Shown here one piece after another: positions 40,993-48,483 of a stretch of DNA of 48,483 nt. The position numbers and the translations under genes were made by a program. Source of the DNA: Gammaproteobacteria bacterium (GTDB taxonomy: Bacteria > Pseudomonadota > Gammaproteobacteria > UBA9214); the NCBI GenBank assembly GCA_029860045.1, contig JAOUBY010000007.1, positions 1-48,483 of the forward strand, read 5' to 3'. Numbering within the stretch: position 1 is the first letter of the stretch; each line of letters opens with the position of its first letter. The notes under the pieces are model-generated. The model saw only the letters and a program-made list of their open reading frames with translations. It was not told the origin of the DNA and searched no databases.

Positions 40993-43163
40993 GACGTCGG
41001 TACCTTGATGTGGCCCTGGCGCAGTGCATCGAGTACCCGTTCCTTGGGGCCATCCGCGATGATACGACCGCTATCCATTACGATGACCCTGTCTACCAGG
41101 CTCAACAGCGAGGCACGATGTGTGACCAGGATGAATGTCTTGTCAGCGGACCATTTTTCCAGTCGCTGCTTGAATTGCTCTTCCGTGGTGTTGTCCATGG
41201 CATTGCTGGGTTCATCCATGATCAGGATCGGCGGGTCGCGCAACAGGGCGCGTGCCACGGCAACACTCTGGCGTTGTCCGCCTGACAGGCGTTCGCCGCG
41301 CTCACCGACCTGCATATCGAAGCCGGACGGATGTCGGTCGACAAAATCAGTGACGCCCGAAATGGTTGCGGCGTTCAGTACGGCACGATCATCCGCATGC
41401 GGCATGCCAGTCATGATGTTGTCGCGCACTGATCCGTAGAACAGGAAACCGTCCTGTGGCACATAGCCGATGTTATGGCGCAGATCGACCGGATCGAGCT
41501 GGCGACTGTCGGTACCGTCCACCAGGATGGCACCTGCTTCCGGTTCGTACAGGCCGAGGATGAGGCGTTCTATGGTGCTCTTTCCGGAACCGATTCGGCC
41601 TATGATTGCGACGTGTTCGCCTGAATTGACCCGGAACGAGATATTATCCAGGGCAGCCATGTCCTGTTCCGGGTAGCGAAAACTGACATTCCTGAATTCA
41701 ATGTTGCCCTCGATCAGCGGGCGGTCAAGAAATACCTTGTCTGCAGGGCGCTCGATCGGCGTATGCATGATGGCGTCGGTGGAGGCATAGGCGGAGCGTG
41801 CCTGGTTGTAGCGGGTAAGCGTGCCGGCCACCTGTCCCAGCGGCGCGAGTGCGCGGCCGGTCAGTATGGTTGCCGCAATCAGGCCACCCATGCTGAGCTC
41901 TCCGTCGGCAATCAGGTAGACGCCGCAGATAACAACCGCAACGGACGCCATCTGTTGCAGGAAAACGGTAATGTTGATGGCGCTGGAGGAGAGAAAGCGT
42001 GTTTTCAGACCGAGTTGGGCAATAGTGCCGGTAAGCTGTTCCCAGCGCCGCTGGGTGGTACCTTCAGCGCCGAGGCTCTTGACTGTTTCTATACCCGTCA
42101 GGGTCTCGATCAGGGTGGCATGCTTCTGGGCGGAATGGCGCAGCAGTTCCGCGACATTGCCGGCGAGGCGACGCTGGATCAGCAGGGCAGCACACAGTGA
42201 CAGTGGCAGGACCGCCAGTGGCACCAGGGCCAGTGGGCCGCCGATCAACCAGATAGTGAGGATAAACAGGAACACAAAGGGCAGATCGATCAGCGCTGTC
42301 AGTGTGACCGAGGTAAAAAAATCGCGAAATGCATCGAACTCGTGCAGGTTGTTGGCATATGCACCGACCGACGGCGGTCGTGCCGACATGCGGGCACCAA
42401 GCACCCGTTCAAACACGCTCGCTGACAGCACAATGTCGGCGCGCTTTCCCGCGACATCAAGGAAATAGCCGCGCAGACTGCGCATCATCAGGTCGAACAG
42501 GTAAACGACGGTTACACCAACACCCAGCACCCAGAGTGTCTCGATGGCGTGATTTGGAACTACCCTGTCATACACGTTCATAATGAACAGTGGTGATGCG
42601 AGTGCGAACAGGTTGATGAGTAATGCGGCCAGTGCTACTTCACTGTATATCGGCCAGGCCTCTGTCATCGTGTCACGAAACCAGTGTTGCGGCCGTGACA
42701 GCGAGGCATCCGCTGTGCGTTCATCAAAACGATATTGCTTTTGTACAAAGATCGCATAGCCGCTGTAGTTTTCTGCAAGGGCGCTGAGCGGTAACTCCCT
42801 GGTGCCGTTATCGGATTCCGGCAGGACAATTCTTGCCACACCGTCTGTGCTGACCCGGTCGAGGACGCAGGCGCGACCGCCCTTCAGTAACAACACGGCT
42901 GGCAGTACCAGGTTCGACACCTCATCCAGCGGACGGCGTACGACCTTGGCCGCAAGCCCGATGCGCTTTGCCGCGCGGATGAACAACGCCGGTGTCAGTC
43001 GGTTGTCGACCAGCGGTAGCCCGGCTGTCAGCGAGTCCGCCGTGCAGTGCAGTTGCTTGATCCTGCCCAGCGTCAGCAAACAGCCCAGCAGCGTGTCATC
43101 ACGCGCGGAACCGTCTGCGGGGACCTTCCAGTCCGGAGATGCTGCTGAACTCGCCTGTGCCAT
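40989..43163 (-). CDS. lapB: LapB, type I secretion ABC transporter with degenerate C39 domain
   Basis: About 724 residues from ATG 43163 (MAQASSAASPDWK); an in-frame ATG at 43241 is less likely. The N-terminal 150 residues are a C39-peptidase-like domain without the catalytic Cys or His (LLGCLLTLGRIKQ; GRACVLDRV), suited to binding but not cutting substrate. Six membrane helices follow (PLFIMNVYDRVVPNHAIETL). The ATPase domain has Walker A GRIGSGKST, signature LSGGQRQ and Walker B LIMDEPSNAMD. It powers export of the LapA-like adhesin. It is divergent from the small 43383 gene. Confidence 0.94.
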   Translation of the reverse strand: MAQASSAASPDWKVPADGSARDDTLLGCLLTLGRIKQLHCTADSLTAGLPLVDNRLTPALFIRAAKRIGLAAKVVRRPLDEVSNLVLPAVLLLKGGRACVLDRVSTDGVARIVLPESDNGTRELPLSALAENYSGYAIFVQKQYRFDERTADASLSRPQHWFRDTMTEAWPIYSEVALAALLINLFALASPLFIMNVYDRVVPNHAIETLWVLGVGVTVVYLFDLMMRSLRGYFLDVAGKRADIVLSASVFERVLGARMSARPPSVGAYANNLHEFDAFRDFFTSVTLTALIDLPFVFLFILTIWLIGGPLALVPLAVLPLSLCAALLIQRRLAGNVAELLRHSAQKHATLIETLTGIETVKSLGAEGTTQRRWEQLTGTIAQLGLKTRFLSSSAINITVFLQQMASVAVVICGVYLIADGELSMGGLIAATILTGRALAPLGQVAGTLTRYNQARSAYASTDAIMHTPIERPADKVFLDRPLIEGNIEFRNVSFRYPEQDMAALDNISFRVNSGEHVAIIGRIGSGKSTIERLILGLYEPEAGAILVDGTDSRQLDPVDLRHNIGYVPQDGFLFYGSVRDNIMTGMPHADDRAVLNAATISGVTDFVDRHPSGFDMQVGERGERLSGGQRQSVAVARALLRDPPILIMDEPSNAMDNTTEEQFKQRLEKWSADKTFILVTHRASLLSLVDRVIVMDSGRIIADGPKERVLDALRQGHIKVPTS

Positions 43164-43382
43164 AGTCTGTTGGTATTTATGGGTAGAGTAAGTAAAAACA
43201 ATAACTTGAAGATCACTTGAAGAATGTTCATCAAGAGTCATCAGCTATCTTTTCAACTGCTCCTTCTGCATCGGCATTTAGCGGGTACACATTTAGCGCC
43301 CCCGTGACAGAATCAGTTGATTTGCAGCAACTTGGCGGTGGCGTTAAAGGCGCTTGTCCGGCTTGCCGATGGAACTGCTGTT

Positions 43383-43703
43383 ATGCCCTATGTGCAACGC
43401 AATACCGAAGGCAGGGTCGTCAGTATCTCCGACGAATGTGACGAGGCCTGCAATGAAGAACTGGAGCTGGCGCATCCGGACGTACAGGCGTTTCTCGATG
43501 CGGCCAAGCAGGCCCTGACGTCCTCGGATAGCGAAACGATCCGGGTGATAGAGGATCTCATCGACGTGCTGATCCAGAAGAAGCTGATTTTACTGACCGA
43601 CCTGCCACACGCGGCGCAGCAGAAACTCAGTGCGCGTCAGCGCATGCGTAACGAGCTCAACGTGCTGGATAACCTGATGGTTGGTGAAGACGATATTCTT
43701 TAG
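43383..43703 (+). CDS. Conserved small protein next to the Lap genes
   Basis: A 106-residue acidic protein from ATG 43383 (MPYVQRNTEGRVVSISDE). The frame is open upstream to a TTG at 43317. The core IEDLIDVLIQKKLILLTDLP and KLSARQRMRNEL are what I recall of an uncharacterised family sometimes mislabelled tryptophan synthase beta-like. There is no catalytic motif or membrane segment. It lies between lapD and lapB, transcribed opposite to both. Confidence 0.75.
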   Translation: MPYVQRNTEGRVVSISDECDEACNEELELAHPDVQAFLDAAKQALTSSDSETIRVIEDLIDVLIQKKLILLTDLPHAAQQKLSARQRMRNELNVLDNLMVGEDDIL

Positions 43704-43769
43704 ACAGGCTGCCTGCCTTCAGGTCGACTGAGTAGCTAATCTGCTGCCGGTAACATTCTTCCCGGTGCG

Positions 43770-45761
43770 TTATTCCTGGCACAGATTCTCCGCATGGCTG
43801 AGTTGCAGCATTTCCGGCCTGCCGCTCAGATAGCCCTGGATGCCATCAATGCCAAGTTCCTCGAGGGTGCTTCTCTCCGCGCGTGTTTCGACAGCCTGTG
43901 CGAATACTGCGATATCAATGCTATGCATGGTGTCGACCAGGGACTGTATAAAGAACTGATTGTCGCGTTCAGTGTCTATATTGCGCACATGGCTGCCGTC
44001 TATTTTCAGGTAATTGGGCTGCAGGCTGCGCAGGTAGCCGAACGACGAAAAACCCTTGCCAAAATGATCAATGCCACATCCGCAACCCAGGTCCTGCAGT
44101 ATTTTTATCAGGTTGCGGGTGGTTTGCAGGTCTGCGGTAGCTGCGTATTCCGGAAATTCGATGAGAACTCGCCTGGCGCCCGCCTTGAACTGTGCCAGTG
44201 AACCGCACAGCCACTGCATGAAGACCGCATCATGCAGGGAAGTCGACGACAGGTTGAGTGCGAATGTGGATGCACCCCCGTTTTCAGACCTGAGGTGGTT
44301 GAGCAGCGCGGTGACTGTCAGCTTGTCGAGCTGGCTCGCCAGACCCAGACGCTCCGCTACCGGTATGCAGATGCCTGCCGGGATGCCCGATCCGCTGCTA
44401 TCCGGAATGCGCATCAGCACCTCGTAGTGCAGGATATTGCTGGCCTGGCTGCCTGTGCCGTACACCGGTTGGCTGGCAAGCATCACATCACCCCTGTCGA
44501 TAACATCATGAAGATGCCTGTGCCACTCACCAAGGCCGTAGATCTCTGCCTGGTTGGCGACAGTTCTTTCATGGTGTTGCCAGGTATTCTGGCCGCTGGA
44601 TTGCGCAGCGCGCAGTGCCATGTCAGCCTCGGACAGCAAGTCGCTGTAGCTGCCGTTCTGCTGCCATATGGCCACGCCGACATGTCCGATGTCGTTTGAG
44701 TCCACCAGTCCCTCGGCACGTAACTGGAACAGGTCGTGGCATAGTGAAGCAGCAAATGCGCCCGCGCTGTCTTGAGGCAGGCCGGCCACAATGATGCCAA
44801 AGCTGGCCCCCGAGATACGTGCGGCATAGCAATTCTCCATGCACTCGAGCTGTGCCTGGACAAGTTCGCCGGTACGCTTCAGCAGGGCATCACCGGCTGC
44901 ATATCCGGCGGTCTCGTTTATCCGCTTGAAATCCTGCAGTTCCAGTATCAACAGCGCACCATGGCTTACCATTTCCTGTGTCTCTACCAGGGCCGTGGCA
45001 ATGCGGTCGAAATATCGCCGGTTACCGATTCCAGTAACCGGGTCCATGTATACCTGCTCGCGCAGATCCTCGGTCAGTGCCGACTGTTCATTGAAGATTT
45101 CGTTGACCTTGGCAGACAACCGGTTCATGGCGACCACCATGCTGCGCAGCTCAAGCGTGCGCGGCAGCTTTTTCTGCACGGTATAGGAGCGTTTGCATAT
45201 GGCGTCTGCCTGTCGCTGTATTCGCTGTAGCGGGCGCAACAGGATGCTTACTGCAATCATTCCGAGTAGCAAAATAATGATGCTGGCGGCCAGGTACAGT
45301 TTCAGTGTGTCCAGTGTGCTTTCCCATAGCCTGTTGTAAGCAGGCCCCGGGTTGCCGGTTACACGTAGCGTGCCTGCCTGGTTCCAGCCCGACATCACCA
45401 GTGTCTCCGCTATTGGAGTATCCAGGGAGACGGCCCCGATAAACCATCCCGGGACCTGCCCGGTGTCAACCGGAGCCGATTTCTCTGCGAGCACATTCCC
45501 GTCTATTGATAGCAGTGATATGCTCTGGAAATCACCACGATCGAATACCGCGCTGATCATGCTTTCCAGTATTGCCATATCCATGGTTTGTATGTACGGA
45601 GACAGTGACAGCCCGAGTGAAGTGGCGGTGTCCTGGGCATGTGATGCAAGTTGAGTGTCATGCAGGCTGCGCAGGTTCACGGTGCTGATATATACCGTGC
45701 TGGTAAACCCGAGCATAAGTAACAGCAGCAGGCTGAAGGATATTTGCCTGTAGAGTGTCAT
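43770..45761 (-). CDS. lapD: LapD, inner-membrane c-di-GMP receptor (degenerate GGDEF-EAL)
   Basis: A 663-residue protein. It has an N-terminal membrane helix (ISFSLLLLLMLGFTSTVYIS), a periplasmic LapD/MoxY-type domain (residues about 30-155), a second helix (LYLAASIIILLLGMIAVSIL), a HAMP segment, a GGDEF domain and an EAL domain. Both catalytic signatures are lost: GASFG replaces GGDEF and EVL replaces EAL, as in Pseudomonas LapD, which binds c-di-GMP but neither makes nor degrades it. In the known system c-di-GMP-bound LapD sequesters the protease LapG, so the adhesin stays at the surface. LapG is encoded 50 bases upstream. Confidence 0.95.
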   Translation of the reverse strand: MTLYRQISFSLLLLLMLGFTSTVYISTVNLRSLHDTQLASHAQDTATSLGLSLSPYIQTMDMAILESMISAVFDRGDFQSISLLSIDGNVLAEKSAPVDTGQVPGWFIGAVSLDTPIAETLVMSGWNQAGTLRVTGNPGPAYNRLWESTLDTLKLYLAASIIILLLGMIAVSILLRPLQRIQRQADAICKRSYTVQKKLPRTLELRSMVVAMNRLSAKVNEIFNEQSALTEDLREQVYMDPVTGIGNRRYFDRIATALVETQEMVSHGALLILELQDFKRINETAGYAAGDALLKRTGELVQAQLECMENCYAARISGASFGIIVAGLPQDSAGAFAASLCHDLFQLRAEGLVDSNDIGHVGVAIWQQNGSYSDLLSEADMALRAAQSSGQNTWQHHERTVANQAEIYGLGEWHRHLHDVIDRGDVMLASQPVYGTGSQASNILHYEVLMRIPDSSGSGIPAGICIPVAERLGLASQLDKLTVTALLNHLRSENGGASTFALNLSSTSLHDAVFMQWLCGSLAQFKAGARRVLIEFPEYAATADLQTTRNLIKILQDLGCGCGIDHFGKGFSSFGYLRSLQPNYLKIDGSHVRNIDTERDNQFFIQSLVDTMHSIDIAVFAQAVETRAERSTLEELGIDGIQGYLSGRPEMLQLSHAENLCQE

Positions 45762-45811
45762 TGGCGATGAACTTCCTGCGAACCTGTGCTGGTTGTCAGA
45801 TGCCGCACGGG

Positions 45812-46510
45812 TCAGCGTAACGCGGCCAGCTGCTCGTTATTGATCCTCGCGGTGACCGAGTTCCACTGACTGAGTCGTTTCGGGCTTCCCACGCGCTGTT
45901 CCGCGCCGGCTGATTTGCTCAGCCACAGACCCTCAGCGTTGAAGCTGTAAACCGGCAGCAGATCGCTGCGTTGTGATGCCGGTTCAATGTCTGCTTTCAG
46001 ATTATCCAGCACCAGTGGGTCAGAGCCGGGCGTCTCGAAATAGGTCAGCACCATGTGTGCCTGGTTCAGCTCCAGTGCCTTTACATAGGTCAGGCGCATG
46101 CGCTCGGCCGGTACACCCATCTGCAGCAGTGTGAAATATTTTGCTATCGAGAAGTCCTCGCAGTCGCCGCCGTTGGATGCCAGCGTCTGTAACGGCGTGG
46201 CCCAATAGTCTTCTTTGCCCCAGTGATCAATGTCGTTGACAAACTTCATCTCATTGAAGAAGCCATTCACCATGACAAGTTTTTCGTGCTCGGAAAGCCG
46301 GGTCCCTGAATTGATAATGAATTGCCAGTGGTCAATTCGTCGCAGGGCATACTCGCCATGCGCCTTGACGATGCTCGCAAGGACTTTCGACATAACGGGA
46401 AATTCTGCTCCTGCTGCCGGTGTGCTGCACAACAGGTAGACGAGTCCTGCTGCGAGCAGGGTGCGCAACGGGTAACAGTATTGTACGAACCGGGGTGGAG
46501 ACTGGGACAT
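45812..46510 (-). CDS. lapG: LapG, periplasmic transglutaminase-like cysteine protease
   Basis: A 232-residue BTLCP-family protease. An N-terminal signal (LRTLLAAGLVYLLCSTPAAG) directs export. The catalytic triad is visible: Cys117 (NGGDCEDFSI), His152 (QAHMVLTYF) and Asp169 (LVLDNL). LapG cuts LapA-type adhesins after a di-alanine in the N-terminal retention module and releases the biofilm; LapD restrains it when c-di-GMP is high. The known calcium-binding acidic residues probably lie in FVNDIDHWGKEDYW. It is the first gene of the lapG-lapD pair. Confidence 0.96.
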   Translation of the reverse strand: MSQSPPRFVQYCYPLRTLLAAGLVYLLCSTPAAGAEFPVMSKVLASIVKAHGEYALRRIDHWQFIINSGTRLSEHEKLVMVNGFFNEMKFVNDIDHWGKEDYWATPLQTLASNGGDCEDFSIAKYFTLLQMGVPAERMRLTYVKALELNQAHMVLTYFETPGSDPLVLDNLKADIEPASQRSDLLPVYSFNAEGLWLSKSAGAEQRVGSPKRLSQWNSVTARINNEQLAALR

Positions 46511-46704
46511 CAGGATCCCGCTTTGTTAGGGGTACCTGACGGTTATCGGCATCTGCCGGTAAATACTTTGGTCAATTCAGCCGCTTTTCACCGTCATTTT
46601 TTGTCTCGTGGCGGGCGCGTGCCGGTTTTGCTTGGTACCTATGTCCAATTGAACCGTGTATTGCGTCCCTATAGACTGCACAAGTCACATAAAAACAAAA
46701 AGTT

Positions 46705-47193
46705 ATGAAGAAAATAAACATTACAATCGTTATCGCAGGCAAGGAGGACTACCCCGGGTGTGCAGACATCCTGGCCACTTGCCCGGAATTCCGTGTTGTC
46801 GCGTGTCCGACGGGCCTGTACGAAGCAGCTGCCTGGACTGCCATTTCACAGAGCGATGTTGTGCTACTCGATGAAGCCGTCCTGGAGCGGGACGGAGTGG
46901 AAACCGTGCGCAGGATTTGCGACAGCTATCCGCTGCTCAAACTGCTGCTGCTCATGGAGCGTGAAAGCGAGGCTCGAACACTCGAGGCCCTTTCACTGGG
47001 CGTCTCCGGTGTAATGGAGCGTGCCTCCATGGTGTCGATGTTGCGCAAGGCAATCCCGGTGCTGTATTCAGGTGAGACCTGGGTGTCGCGAGAGCTGGTC
47101 CATTCACTCCGCAACTATCTGAATGAATTGGAGGAAAACAGCTATCTGGCGGCTGTCGGCGGCATGCGGCCAGGGCAGGGGAAGCTTAACTAA
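46705..47193 (+). CDS. Orphan receiver-like protein without output domain
   Basis: A 162-residue protein resembling a NarL-type receiver: Asp56 in VVLLDEAVLERDG fits the phospho-acceptor, but the conserved Lys is replaced (GVMERASM). The linker residues (YSGETWVSRELVHSL) look like those before a LuxR HTH, yet the HTH is missing and the protein ends ELEENSYLAAVGGM plus a short tail. It may be a truncated LuxR regulator or a protein-interaction module. It lies between lapG and the adhesin gene on the adhesin strand. Confidence 0.8.
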   Translation: MKKINITIVIAGKEDYPGCADILATCPEFRVVACPTGLYEAAAWTAISQSDVVLLDEAVLERDGVETVRRICDSYPLLKLLLLMERESEARTLEALSLGVSGVMERASMVSMLRKAIPVLYSGETWVSRELVHSLRNYLNELEENSYLAAVGGMRPGQGKLN

Positions 47194-47328
47194 ACGGTAG
47201 TACCTAAGTTCCATAGACTGGATTTTGAAGCTATGTGATATTGCCTTTAGACGGGGCCATTCCCTGCCGATGTCGTTTTACCCTGAAACCACACGCACTG
47301 CAGACGGGCAATAGAAAAGGAATGCAAC

Positions 47329-48483
47329 ATGGCAAATATCCTGGTCGGCAATCTCGATTCTCTTGATGGACGGGTAACCGTCGAGCACCCGAACGGCACA
47401 TCCGAAGTCCTCAAGCCGGATGCGCTCCTGTACCTGCATGATGTGATTTCTGCTGATGAGCAGTCGCAAGCCCGCATTCGCCTGATCGATGGTTCGGCGC
47501 TCGATATTCAGGCCGGCCAGACGCTGGTACTGGACACCAATATAATTGCTCCCGGTGGTACTGACACGCTTGCCGTTGATACCGACGCTGCGGTGGCGGT
47601 GTCTGCCACTGGTGTGGCCTCGCGCGTGGATGGCGATGTCCAGGTGACACGCGACGGCAAGGTGATCAAGCTTGAAGTCGGTGACTTTCTTTATGCCGGT
47701 GATGTGCTGAAAACGGCCACCAATGGTGCTGCGACGATCACGATGCTGGACGGATCCAGCATGGACTTTGGCCCGGGTTTCCAGGCTACCCTCAACGACG
47801 ACCTGTTTGCCTCGAATTATGCCGACTTCCTGGACGCCGGACTGGTTGATCCAGCCGCAATCCAGGCCGCGATCCTTGCTGGCCGCGACCCGGGCCGGGA
47901 TGCACCGGCGCCGGCTGCCGGTGAGCAGAGTACCGGCAATGAAGGCCATACCTATATTCAGATTGACTCATCTGACCGGGCGGTTACCCCCGAGAGCGGG
48001 CATGATACCCATGGCCAGACATTGCCGTTTCAGCGCACCGATGAGGAATTGCTTCATCTCAACTATCCCGAGGTCTCGATCAGTGACGGCGTACCGGCCC
48101 CGGCGGTTGAGGGCAGTGACGGGACCATCACGTTCACGGTGAGTCTGACGAACGCCTCAAGCGTGCCGGTGACGGTTGACTACACGACGCTGGACGGGAC
48201 GGCGGTTGCGGGCACGGATTACACGGCGCTGGCGGGCACGCTGACGTTTGCGGCGGGCGAGACGAGCAAGACGGTGACGGTAACGGTACTGGACGACACG
48301 GTGTTCGAGGACCCGGAGGCGTTCCAGGTGGTGATCAGCAATGCGGATGCCTCGGGCATGGCGCTGGTGATCAGTGATGACAGCGGCACGGGCAATATTA
48401 TTGATGATGACCAGCCGACGGTGTCGATTGGTGACGGTGCACCGGACCCGGCGACCGAGGGTACGGATGGCACGATCACGTTC
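47329..48483 (+). CDS. lapA: LapA-like giant adhesin (5' end only)
   Basis: The frame begins at ATG 47329 (AAGG site upstream) and stays open to the right edge, giving 385 residues. Residues 1-85 and 97-160 look like two copies of the retention module (second: RVDGDVQVTRDGKVIKLEVG, then DFLYAGDVLKTATNGAATIT). They are followed by VDPAAIQAAILAGRDPGRD and PAAG at 195-198, a likely LapG cut between Ala196 and Ala197. From about residue 249, Calx-beta repeats begin (VSISDG; TVDYTTLDGTAVAGTDYTAL; VLDDTVFEDPEAF). In the LapA model the N-terminal module plugs the TolC channel and holds the protein at the surface for biofilm formation. The export signal at the far C-terminus is outside the window. 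Confidence 0.93.
   Translation, partial: MANILVGNLDSLDGRVTVEHPNGTSEVLKPDALLYLHDVISADEQSQARIRLIDGSALDIQAGQTLVLDTNIIAPGGTDTLAVDTDAAVAVSATGVASRVDGDVQVTRDGKVIKLEVGDFLYAGDVLKTATNGAATITMLDGSSMDFGPGFQATLNDDLFASNYADFLDAGLVDPAAIQAAILAGRDPGRDAPAPAAGEQSTGNEGHTYIQIDSSDRAVTPESGHDTHGQTLPFQRTDEELLHLNYPEVSISDGVPAPAVEGSDGTITFTVSLTNASSVPVTVDYTTLDGTAVAGTDYTALAGTLTFAAGETSKTVTVTVLDDTVFEDPEAFQVVISNADASGMALVISDDSGTGNIIDDDQPTVSIGDGAPDPATEGTDGTITF
48073..48483 (+). repeat. 348-base tandem Calx-beta repeat (start of array)
   Basis: The repeat unit beginning GTCTCGATCAGTGACGGC at 48073 recurs at 48421 with high nucleotide similarity, a period of exactly 348 bases (116 codons). Only one full unit and the beginning of the second are in the window. 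The array probably continues to the right inside the adhesin gene. Confidence 0.88.

Noticed and set aside
46665-47220. ATAGACTG shared upstream of the orphan receiver gene and the adhesin gene
   Set aside because: Only eight bases are shared with no further similarity; chance is likely.

Overview
The window (about 48.5 kb, GC-rich throughout except one AT-rich patch near 29.5-30.2 kb) looks like chromosome of a sulfur-oxidising gammaproteobacterium. The evidence is a dsr operon of the oxidative type (dsrA-B-E-F-H-C-M-K-L-J-O-P with dsrEFH and dsrL), the gammaproteobacterial gacA/uvrY...uvrC-pgsA block, neighbouring gltX and glnS, and a complete LapA/LapD/LapG adhesin-retention system of the Pseudomonas kind. 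The species cannot be named from the sequence.

Region 1 (1-9.8 kb, minus strand) is the dsr operon, cut inside dsrP at the left edge. DsrAB, the DsrEFH/DsrC sulfur relay, the DsrMKJOP membrane complex and the DsrL oxidoreductase together oxidise stored or persulfidic sulfur to sulfite. Region 2 (9.8-18.7 kb) starts at the divergent dsrA promoter region, which carries a Fur-box-like palindrome. It holds a TauD-like dioxygenase, a tiny ORF and a stand-alone Cas6/Cmx6-like RAMP protein in one operon. A DsrC paralog without its two redox cysteines follows, then three more non-haem Fe(II) dioxygenase-fold genes and several conserved proteins of unknown function. Region 3 (18.7-22.0 kb) is a compact operon: a Sel1-repeat protein, a DsrS-like protein, a glutaredoxin and siroheme synthase CysG. 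It therefore supplies the DsrAB cofactor away from the main dsr operon.

Region 4 (22.0-29.5 kb) has a GacA/UvrY response regulator, an NHL-repeat protein overlapping a family-5 uracil-DNA glycosylase, uvrC, pgsA and tRNA-Gly/Cys/Leu. It ends with an SOS-type minus-strand pair, a Y-family polymerase plus a divergent SRAP (YedK/HMCES-like) protein, behind an almost perfect LexA box. Region 5 (29.5-34.9 kb) has a hybrid histidine kinase with an RpfC-like membrane sensor, gltX, glnS, tRNA-Ala and tRNA-Glu.

Region 6 (35-48.5 kb) is a c-di-GMP/adhesin region. It holds a PilZ-TM-SPOR fusion protein, a CPA2-type antiporter, the LapE-LuxR-LapC-LapB type I secretion operon, LapD, LapG, an orphan receiver protein and the 5' end of a giant LapA-like adhesin. 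The adhesin has two tandem retention-like modules, a visible Ala-Ala LapG cleavage candidate and Calx-beta repeats running off the right edge.

The least-explained features are the CRISPR-free Cas6-like gene beside dsr, the LexA-controlled polymerase/SRAP pair, the cysteine-less DsrC paralog and the PilZ-SPOR fusion.
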